Below, in pieces: positions 7,860-14,308 of a DNA stretch of 21,557 bases. The stretch is taken from the NCBI GenBank assembly GCA_964505935.1, contig CAZDKX010000038.1, positions 1-21,557 on the forward strand. Reading direction: 5' to 3'. This stretch comes from JADGQM01 sp964505935 (lineage in GTDB: Bacteria > Desulfobacterota > Syntrophobacteria > Syntrophobacterales > Syntrophobacteraceae). The notes under the pieces are model-generated. The model saw nothing but the letters and a program-made list of their open reading frames with translations, did not search any database and was not told the DNA's origin. Position 1 is the first letter of the stretch. Every line of letters starts with the position of its first letter. The position numbers were made by a program, and so were the translations under genes.

Positions 7860-7938
7860 CGTCATTTCCGCATGTTTCTGGCGGGAATCCAGGTTCTGAA
7901 GTCCGTTGGACCCCCGCCTAAAGCCTGCGGGGGTGACG
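7860..7938. repeat. Nested-palindrome intergenic repeat, copy 2 (diverged)
   Basis: This stretch aligns to the element at 5283-5364 over its full length. The left arm CGTCATTTCCGCA is at 7860-7872 and the right arm TGCGGGGGTGACG is at 7926-7938. The inner GCGGGAATCCA is at 7881-7891 and its partner TGGACCCCCGC at 7907-7917. In each right-hand arm TT has become CC relative to copy 1, so the arms now pair imperfectly. It lies between the converging MATE and heparinase-like genes, with only about 180 bases between them. Confidence 0.75.
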
Positions 7939-7961
7939 ACTGGCCACCGATAGACACGCTC

Positions 7962-10406
7962 TCAGAGGTCAAGGAGCGTGGTGCTGATGAGTTCGTCCCG
8001 GAAACTCCGCATCACCTCAATCCGACCAAAAGCGCCTCCTGCCTGCGAGGGCGGAGCGGGCGCCACGGGCTGGAAAACAATCTGGTCCCGGCGGGCCATG
8101 GGAAAGCGGAGGTCGAGGCAAATAGCCCCATCTTGCTGGTCTGTCCGGGTTGACGAAACACCGGATGCGGCAGTGCCCTCATAGGGCAGCAGCAACCACA
8201 GCACCGTAGCCGGCAGCGCCGTTTGCCAGCGGCAGCGGAAGTGGGGTGCCGGCCTATCCTCACCGTTCAGGGACACCCACCCGCACGGCGGGTCCGGACT
8301 GCCGCCATGACACTCGACTGCCAGCCGGACAGGCCCCGGCAGGGCCACCACTTCAAAACCGGGGCCTCCCTCCTGCACGCACCTCAAAGTGTTGGTTGCA
8401 TGGTCGTGGTCCACCCTGCCAGGATGGAATTGCCAGCAGGTGGAGACTTCGCCTTGGGCGACGGCTGAGACCCAATCCCACACCACCCAGTATTCGCCGT
8501 TCACGAACAGCACCGTCCGCGAAAACATGCCGGGGTCCTCCCCGGCATGCCCGGGGCGTCTGGAAATCCCCACCGCCGCTTCGATCAACCCCCCAGCAAA
8601 AATAAAGAGGCAACTGTCCTCAGACTGTTGCTTTTTCCTGCGATAGTCCTGAGCGACTTCGCGCTCCTCTTCGTCGATCACCAGGACATTGTGAGCGGCA
8701 GCCGACCGATACCAGCAAGTCAGGGGTCCAGGGGCATAGGCGGTGATACCGGGATCGACCAGCCGGGGAATGCCGAGAGCGGTCACCTCCAAAGACAAGC
8801 GATCGTCATGAACGTGTGCCGTTCCAGGGGGGCCGGCACGAAACAGGAGGAAGTTCCCGCGCGGCCCATATCCTGACCTCATGACCGCAAGCCCCGCATC
8901 GGGGAAAAGCCGCGATCGTTCGGGGGGAGGCGCCCCGACCCGCCCCCGCGTGCCAAGCCATAGCACGTCCGAACGCCCGAAAATTTCACCGGCCTTGTGC
9001 AGCAGCACCGTGTAGTCGCCCGCGGCGCCGCCCGAGTCGTTGATCGAGGGCCAGGTGAAATCCGGCCGACAGAGGGCCGCCAGATATGGCGTCGCCCGTT
9101 CAAGGTTAACATCCACAAGGTCAGAGAGGGGCAGTCCGGCAGCCTGCGCCGCCTCCTTGACCTCGAGCAGGGCTTGCAGGCAGATGGCGTGATAAAGCGG
9201 AGAGAGCTCGGAATGAACACCGTCGGGCAAGAACTGCCCGCGACATTCCGTCTCGAGGCGCGACCGGCCCTCAGCCGCCCAGAGTGGGGCTTCGTAGAAA
9301 CCGGGGCAGCAGATTCCCGCCAGGGTGAGGGCAGCCGCTTCGACCATGCGCCAGTTGCCGGGATGTCCCCGGTGGTCAATCAGGCTGCGGGCATGTTCCC
9401 AGAAGGAGCGGAGCATGAGTCGCCTGGTCGCCTCGCTGAACGCCCTGGAGGGCCAGACGACGCCGGCCACCCAGAGCCATTCGCGCAACCGCCAGGCCGT
9501 CGAGAGCGTCTCCCAGGCCGGACCGGCGCCGCCATTGGACCCAAGCGGCACGGGATTGGCGGCAATCCAGCCGGCAATCAGCCGATCCAGCGCTTCGGCA
9601 TAGCGCTCGTCGCCGGTCCTGGCGAATGCGGCGACCAGTTCCCGCAAAAAATGATGGCGATTCAAGAAATGCGTCCATTCGTGGGCGCCCAGCGGATTGA
9701 AGCCCCAGGCAACGGGTTCGGAAAGGTGCTGCCCCATGATCTGCCCCGCAAGAATGGCTTCGGCATCGCCGTACGGGAAGGGATGGGGTGGCGGGACCCG
9801 CATGGCAAGGTTGCCTGGCTGATAGGGAGCCAGCATAAAGGCTGCCGGATGCTCCGCGTTGAGCATCTTCACCAACCCCCGTTCGGTCAATCTTGGGCCC
9901 AAGGGGACCTCGCGCCGCTCACCCTCGAGGGGACCCAGAGCAACCCTGATTTCCCGTGGAGCCTGCTGCCCCTTTTCCCTGCCGAAGACGAGCTCGATAC
10001 GGCGCACATCGGTCCAGCCGCGAGGGGTTCCGTAGAAGCCAAAGCTTTCGCACGGGAAAAGCACCCGCACCCATTGATCCGGCGGCAGCACTTCCCGGCC
10101 GCCCGAAAATGAGACGGGCGGAAGGCCGGAGAGGCTCGATTCGGTGCCGTGATCGAGGGTCATCCCGACCAGGAGGGGGGCTTCCGATAGATTGCGCACG
10201 ATTAGAGACAGGCTGTTGAAACGGGACAGGCCCTTGGCTGGGCAGGGCAGGCTGATGCGGAGCGAGTCGGCGCCCATCGCCGTGACCGAGCCCTGGGACA
10301 TCGGCAAGTGCGCAATGCGGGCCATTTCGTGGGGGGAGAAAAGCGCTGCTCTTGTCCGCACCCGATCCAGCAATAACTCGTCCGGCGAGAAATGGGGATT
10401 TTTCAT
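7962..10406 (-). CDS. Heparinase II/III-like polysaccharide lyase family protein
   Basis: An 814-residue protein of the heparinase II/III-alginate lyase superfamily, which cleaves acidic polysaccharides by beta-elimination. The first 170 residues look like a beta-sandwich (RISLPCPAKGLSRFNSLSLI, GRKEKGQQAP-type strands). An alpha/alpha-toroid region follows at about 180-470, with NWRMVEAAAL near 350 and SELSPLYHAI around Tyr405. A C-terminal heparinase II/III beta-domain starts near 490: GYGPRGNFLLFRAGPPGTAH, then HVHDDRLSLEVTALG with His533, and RSAAAHNVLVIDEEERE. His and Tyr at such places are catalytic in characterised family members. No obvious signal peptide is present, which argues against secretion. 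The ATG at 10406 has AGGGG five bases upstream. Related proteins often lie in surface polysaccharide clusters; substrate unknown. It is divergent from the phosphatase gene. Confidence 0.85.
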   Translation of the reverse strand: MKNPHFSPDELLLDRVRTRAALFSPHEMARIAHLPMSQGSVTAMGADSLRISLPCPAKGLSRFNSLSLIVRNLSEAPLLVGMTLDHGTESSLSGLPPVSFSGGREVLPPDQWVRVLFPCESFGFYGTPRGWTDVRRIELVFGREKGQQAPREIRVALGPLEGERREVPLGPRLTERGLVKMLNAEHPAAFMLAPYQPGNLAMRVPPPHPFPYGDAEAILAGQIMGQHLSEPVAWGFNPLGAHEWTHFLNRHHFLRELVAAFARTGDERYAEALDRLIAGWIAANPVPLGSNGGAGPAWETLSTAWRLREWLWVAGVVWPSRAFSEATRRLMLRSFWEHARSLIDHRGHPGNWRMVEAAALTLAGICCPGFYEAPLWAAEGRSRLETECRGQFLPDGVHSELSPLYHAICLQALLEVKEAAQAAGLPLSDLVDVNLERATPYLAALCRPDFTWPSINDSGGAAGDYTVLLHKAGEIFGRSDVLWLGTRGRVGAPPPERSRLFPDAGLAVMRSGYGPRGNFLLFRAGPPGTAHVHDDRLSLEVTALGIPRLVDPGITAYAPGPLTCWYRSAAAHNVLVIDEEEREVAQDYRRKKQQSEDSCLFIFAGGLIEAAVGISRRPGHAGEDPGMFSRTVLFVNGEYWVVWDWVSAVAQGEVSTCWQFHPGRVDHDHATNTLRCVQEGGPGFEVVALPGPVRLAVECHGGSPDPPCGWVSLNGEDRPAPHFRCRWQTALPATVLWLLLPYEGTAASGVSSTRTDQQDGAICLDLRFPMARRDQIVFQPVAPAPPSQAGGAFGRIEVMRSFRDELISTTLLDL

Positions 10407-10535
10407 GGCGACCCCTATGAAGCCTTCAATAAAAGCTTTTTCAAAAGCGAAATACCACTATATTCTTTTAGACGAAGCTTGCGAGAAAGTTCCGATCCTG
10501 AAACCATCCGCCTGCATCAGCGTGAGGACTGACCA

Positions 10536-11228
10536 GTGATCGTCTATCTGGCCCGCCATGGGGAAACCGTTGCCAACCGGGAAAAGGTGGTTCTGGGGTG
10601 CGGCGATTCGCCGCTCACGCCTTCGGGGATCGAAACCGTGGAGGGACTGGCCGCACAGCTTTGCGGGCGACAGATCCGCTGCTTGTTCTCTTCGCCCCTG
10701 GGACGGGCTCTGGCCAGCGCCCGGCTGATGGCTGAAAGACTTGAAGCGGCCGTGATTCCCAGCGACGCACTGGCAGAGCTCTCCTGCGGGCAATGGGAAG
10801 GCAAACGCCGACAGCAGGTCCTTCCGGGGGGAGGCGATCTTCGCACGACTTGGAATGAGGCCCCTCCCGGCGGGGAGAGTTGCCGGGAGGCCGAGACGCG
10901 GGTAGCGGCGTTCATCCATTGGCTTCAAGCTCGCCCGGATTTGAGCCCACTGCTGGTGGTCGGTCACAGCGTGGTCAACCGGGTCTTCCTGAGAGTCTGG
11001 CTCAACCTTGACCCGCATGTGGCCTTAGCCATCCACCAGCCCAGTGATCTCATCTACATCCTCGGACAAAGCGTCCCCCTCTGCTGGTTCAACGCCGCCG
11101 GCGATTCGGGTGTCGAAGTGTTCACCGACGGTGGGTCGCGCAGATTCACAGGCGACAGGAAGCCTTTAACAGAGCAAGTTGTCAGAGCAGGCACAAACAT
11201 CACATGGACAACAAGCCATCGCGAATGA
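10536..11228 (+). CDS. Histidine phosphatase (phosphoglycerate mutase-like) family protein
   Basis: A 230-residue cytoplasmic protein of the histidine phosphatase superfamily. The N-terminal LARHGE puts the nucleophile His at residue 8. FSSPLGRA supplies the second conserved arginine, ELSCGQWEGK the acidic proton donor region, and VVGHSVVNR the second catalytic His at 144. The layout is nearest to CobC/GpmB-like small-molecule phosphatases. The substrate could be alpha-ribazole phosphate, a sugar phosphate or another metabolite; the sequence does not decide. The start is a GTG at 10536, with TGAGG eight bases upstream. The last 35 or so residues (from about VFTDGGS) are not typical of the family. 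The assembly gap follows 62 bases after the stop. The neighbour across the gap is a B12-type radical SAM enzyme. Confidence 0.88.
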   Translation: MIVYLARHGETVANREKVVLGCGDSPLTPSGIETVEGLAAQLCGRQIRCLFSSPLGRALASARLMAERLEAAVIPSDALAELSCGQWEGKRRQQVLPGGGDLRTTWNEAPPGGESCREAETRVAAFIHWLQARPDLSPLLVVGHSVVNRVFLRVWLNLDPHVALAIHQPSDLIYILGQSVPLCWFNAAGDSGVEVFTDGGSRRFTGDRKPLTEQVVRAGTNITWTTSHRE

Positions 11229-11245
11229 TGAAATCCTTTCCCTCC

Positions 11246-11284
11246 TTCGATATTCCGCGGTTTCTTGTTCGATATTCGATATTC
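11246..11284. repeat. TTCGATATTC short repeats abutting the assembly gap
   Basis: TTCGATATTC occurs three times, at 11246-11255, 11268-11277 and 11275-11284, the last two overlapping. The run enters the N gap six bases later. Nothing else in the gap flank is recognisable. The array probably continues into the unsequenced part, which would explain the assembly break. Confidence 0.6.
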
Positions 11285-11290
11285 GCTTTT

Positions 11291-11390
11291 NNNNNNNNNN
11301 NNNNNNNNNNNNNNNNNNNNNNNNNNNNNNNNNNNNNNNNNNNNNNNNNNNNNNNNNNNNNNNNNNNNNNNNNNNNNNNNNNNNNNNNNN
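11291..11390. other. Assembly gap (100 Ns)
   Basis: Exactly 100 N characters, a common placeholder for a gap of unknown size. The distance between the phosphatase and the radical SAM gene is therefore unknown, and a gene or the true 5' end of the radical SAM gene could be missing. Confidence 0.98.
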
Positions 11391-11412
11391 TTTCCTTCAG
11401 GCCCGCAGTAGC

Positions 11413-12849
11413 ATGAAACGCCATAGAAAGCGCCTCCTCCTCATGACTCCTCCGTTCTACCGGCTGTTCAAGGATACCTATGCCCTCGTCAAGCACCCAC
11501 TCTCGCTCGGCTATCTTGCCGCCGCCGTGAGGTCGGCAACCGACTGGGAGGTGCTGGCGTACAACGCGGATTTTGCTCCGGTCAGCGAGCCCTTTGAGGT
11601 CCTTTATCTGACCGGGCGAGGGTTCCGGGACTATCTCGACACTCTGGCCGATCCTTGGGCGGCGATCTGGCAGGAGGTTCAGTCCGTGATCGCGGCTTGG
11701 GCCCCGTCAATCGTCGGGATTTCGTGTACCTCGCCGACCTTTGCGTCAGCTGCCGTGACCGCCTCCCTCGTCCGCGCCATCGACCCCGAAATCACGATCA
11801 TCGCCGGGGGCCCCCACCCTACGGTTACCGGTCCCCAGGTTCTCGAGAGCCCCCAGTTCGACCTGTGCGTCCTCGGCGAAGGCGATCGCACCCTCGTGAA
11901 TCTCCTCCGGGCCCTGGAAAGCGGGGGCGACCCGGCCGCCGTCAGGGGTATCCTGTACCGGAGCAGGCATGGCATCACGGCAACGCCTCGCGAAGATCCC
12001 ATCGCCCATCTGGATTCCCTCGGTTTTCCGCATGCATCTGCCGGCGCTGTCCTTCATGATTACGACCGCTATCCCCTGCAGGCTTTTCAAGCGGTCATGG
12101 CCACGCGGGGCTGCCGGAACCGGTGTTTCTTCTGCGGTTCCCGCGAGATTTGGAGTAGCGGGGTGCGGTTCCGGTCGCCGGAAAACGTCGTTGAGGAAAT
12201 CAGGAGACTGCAGCAGCGAGGGCTAAACTTCATTCATTTCGATGACGACACCTTCGGCGTCACCTCGGAATATCTGTGCGCCCTCACCAGTGCCCTCGAA
12301 CACCAGTGTCCGGGGCTGCGCTGGAGTTGTGAAACGCACGTTCGGCTGATCACCCGGGAGCATCTGGCCGCCATGAAAGCCGCCGGCTGCACCGCTATTC
12401 AGGTCGGCATTGAATCGGGCAACAATCACCTCTTGAAGCTGATGCGCAAAGGCTTCACCATCGAAGAAGCCCGGTCGGCCTGCCAACTGGTTCGGGAATA
12501 CGGCATCGACCTCGAGACCTTCTTCATGGTCGGGTTTCCTCAGGAGACGGAAGCAAGCATCGGCGACACGCTCGAGGCCATCACCCAAATCGCTTCCAGC
12601 AAGGTGATCTACAGCATTTTCACCCCCTATCCTGGGACGGAAGCCTTCGCCTTCTGCCGGGAACAGGGCCTGATTGGCGTCGATTTTGATCTTTCGCGGC
12701 ATTGCCACCAAAGTCCGGAGAATGCCTTTTGCACCGCGCTGACACCAGAGCGCTTCCGGAGCCTGGCTGCCGAGGTCGAACGCCTGGTGTCCGCCAAGAA
12801 CCGGGCCAGCCGCAAGCAGGCGCTGGGGGATTCTCAGGAAACCCCATGA
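11413..12849 (+). CDS. B12-binding-type radical SAM protein
   Basis: A 478-residue protein with the architecture of cobalamin-dependent radical SAM enzymes. The N-terminal region to about residue 190 is Rossmann-like (RLLLMTPPFYRLF, VGISCTSPTFASAAVTASL, IIAGGPHPTVTGPQVL, LCVLGEGDRTL). It lacks an evident DxHxxG cobalamin-ligand motif, so base-off, His-off binding or loss of cobalamin are both possible. The radical SAM domain begins at ATRGCRNRCFFCGSR; its CX3CX2C cysteines are at 234, 238 and 241. It continues with FIHFDDDTFGV, VGIESGNNHLLKLMRKG and FFMVGFPQET. These enzymes methylate or rearrange unactivated carbons; the substrate is unknown. The ATG at 11413 starts a natural family N-terminus but has only a weak ribosome site, and the gap ends 22 bases upstream. 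The 3' end overlaps the converging glycosyltransferase gene by 16 bases. Confidence 0.9.
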   Translation: MKRHRKRLLLMTPPFYRLFKDTYALVKHPLSLGYLAAAVRSATDWEVLAYNADFAPVSEPFEVLYLTGRGFRDYLDTLADPWAAIWQEVQSVIAAWAPSIVGISCTSPTFASAAVTASLVRAIDPEITIIAGGPHPTVTGPQVLESPQFDLCVLGEGDRTLVNLLRALESGGDPAAVRGILYRSRHGITATPREDPIAHLDSLGFPHASAGAVLHDYDRYPLQAFQAVMATRGCRNRCFFCGSREIWSSGVRFRSPENVVEEIRRLQQRGLNFIHFDDDTFGVTSEYLCALTSALEHQCPGLRWSCETHVRLITREHLAAMKAAGCTAIQVGIESGNNHLLKLMRKGFTIEEARSACQLVREYGIDLETFFMVGFPQETEASIGDTLEAITQIASSKVIYSIFTPYPGTEAFAFCREQGLIGVDFDLSRHCHQSPENAFCTALTPERFRSLAAEVERLVSAKNRASRKQALGDSQETP

Positions 12850-14072
12850 ACAGCCCCCGACAAATGCGCTTCCAGGTCATCGATGAGGCGTCGCCCGATG
12901 GCGTACTTGTCGAAGGTGAAGTACCCAGGCGTGCGCTGCCTCGCCAGCAGCTCACGGATCATCGTCTCGGGACGGCCCAGCAGGACCTCGTCTTCTCCGA
13001 CAATCCGCACGCCATTCGATGAGGTCCCTCCGGCGCGGCGTTCCTGTTCGCCGCTTGGATGGCGTTCGGGGATGATCAGGGCGCGAACTCCGGTCATGAG
13101 CACTTCGTTGACCGTGTTGTACCCGGCGCGGCAGATGACCAGCTCGGCTGCATTCATGAGGTCGACCAGGTGGGGAATGAAAGGCAGGAGCAACGCCCCC
13201 CTGGAAGCGGCGGCCACCCTCAGTTTCCGGAGGGTTTCTTCGTCCAGATAGGGGTCGGCGACGATCACGATTTGATGGTCAACGGTGAGGCGCGCCTGCG
13301 CGACAGCCTCGAGCAGGCGCTGGGTCAACGCGAGCACCGGTCCATGACGGCACAGGCTGAGGAGGATGACCTTTCTGTCAACCAGGCCGAAGCGTTGCCG
13401 CACCTCGCGGGGATCGGCCAGCTCCTGGCGTGTCCGTGCCGTGATGCGCCCGAGGTAGTGAATTTTCCCCTCTAACCCGGCTTCGTTGCCGCAATATTCC
13501 TTGTGCACATCGACCGTCGCCCGCTCTTCCAGAACATAGACCAGCTCATACAGGTGCGCGATACTCATCGGTGCCGGAAGATCGCCTGCCTTGCCCGGGT
13601 AGACCTGGACCTGGGGAACGGGGTTGATGATTCCCCGCGACAGGTGAACCGGCAGGAACTCCTTCGCCTTGCTCGGCCGTTGCCGCCTTTCGAGCAGCAG
13701 AGGGACGATTTCGTTTCTCAGCCCGCCCATATTGTGTTCAACCATGAAGACATCCGGCGCAAGAAAATCAAGGGCACTCCGGATGAGCTGTCGGCGATAG
13801 GCAAAGACCTCGTCCACGGTTGACCTGGTCAGATAGCGCGGCTTCATGGCCTGTTCGGGAGAGTCTACGAGAAGCTTGACCGTGGGCAGGCGGATCACTT
13901 CAATGCCTGCTTCGAGGAAGATCTGTGGCACGGAGGTGCCGGAAAGCACCAGGAAATCGATAGCCGGCCGCCAATGACGCATGCCGGTGATCACGGCCAG
14001 AGTGCGGAAAGCATGGCCCAGGCCGATGGCATTGTGCGTATAGACGAGGATGCGTTTGATGAGATCAGACAC
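12834..14072 (-). CDS. MurG-like predicted glycosyltransferase (COG4671 / GT28-type)
   Basis: A 412-residue cytoplasmic GT-B-fold glycosyltransferase. The N-terminal domain opens with IKRILVYTHNAIGLGHAFRT, giving a glycine-rich GLGH at residues 17-20 as in MurG and COG4671 proteins. The C-terminal domain has CRAGYNTVNEVL at 314-325, then MTGVRALIIPERHPSGEQER, the GT28 donor-binding signature. MurG-like enzymes use UDP-sugars; the acceptor here is unknown. The reading frame is open to 14300, but the extra 76 residues have no family resemblance. The GTG at 14072 has AGGG eight bases upstream and sits at the conserved N-terminus. A possible promoter at 14197-14225 also falls inside the long version. 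The gene converges on the radical SAM gene with a 16-base overlap and diverges from the transporter-like gene. Confidence 0.88.
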   Translation of the reverse strand: MSDLIKRILVYTHNAIGLGHAFRTLAVITGMRHWRPAIDFLVLSGTSVPQIFLEAGIEVIRLPTVKLLVDSPEQAMKPRYLTRSTVDEVFAYRRQLIRSALDFLAPDVFMVEHNMGGLRNEIVPLLLERRQRPSKAKEFLPVHLSRGIINPVPQVQVYPGKAGDLPAPMSIAHLYELVYVLEERATVDVHKEYCGNEAGLEGKIHYLGRITARTRQELADPREVRQRFGLVDRKVILLSLCRHGPVLALTQRLLEAVAQARLTVDHQIVIVADPYLDEETLRKLRVAAASRGALLLPFIPHLVDLMNAAELVICRAGYNTVNEVLMTGVRALIIPERHPSGEQERRAGGTSSNGVRIVGEDEVLLGRPETMIRELLARQRTPGYFTFDKYAIGRRLIDDLEAHLSGAVHGVS

Positions 14073-14196
14073 GCAAGCTACCCTGAGAGGGGAATCGGCC
14101 TCCCGAGGCCCCTCCTTTATTGTGATTGCCTTTACCCGAAGGGGAAGATAGATTCTCTCCCTGGTGGACAGGCTCTTGCTGTCCCTGCTTTCCCCG

Positions 14197-14225
14197 TAAT
14201 TATTTGAGTCAAAAGGTTCTGTCAA
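14197..14225 (-). promoter_or_regulatory. Candidate promoter for the glycosyltransferase gene
   Basis: On the minus strand a perfect TTGACA (14225-14220) is followed 17 bases later by TAATTA (14202-14197), a poor -10 match. It lies about 125 bases upstream of the chosen GTG start, in the divergent 14073-14308 spacer, which is AT-richer than the genes around it. Confidence 0.28.
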
Positions 14226-14308
14226 CGCTTTCCCGGTGACGGTTGAAGATTCTTTCCCCGGCTTATGGCAGGTCAGTTCCGGCAGTGGATGCGCTTTCAA
14301 CTAACGCG

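Noticed and set aside
8997..10112. 371-codon open frame antisense to the heparinase-like gene
   Set aside because: It lies wholly inside a well-supported gene and its translation has shadow-frame composition and no motif.
10437..10464. TTTTTC-N16-TATATT as a promoter for the phosphatase
   Set aside because: The -35 hexamer matches only two of six positions, so it is not distinguishable from AT-rich background.
11179..11412. Radical SAM frame reading through the N gap
   Set aside because: The frame across Ns is an artefact of unknown bases; before the gap it overlaps the phosphatase gene.
14073..14300. Extended N-terminus for the glycosyltransferase
   Set aside because: The added 76 residues show no family resemblance and would cover a promoter-like TTGACA and almost the whole divergent spacer.
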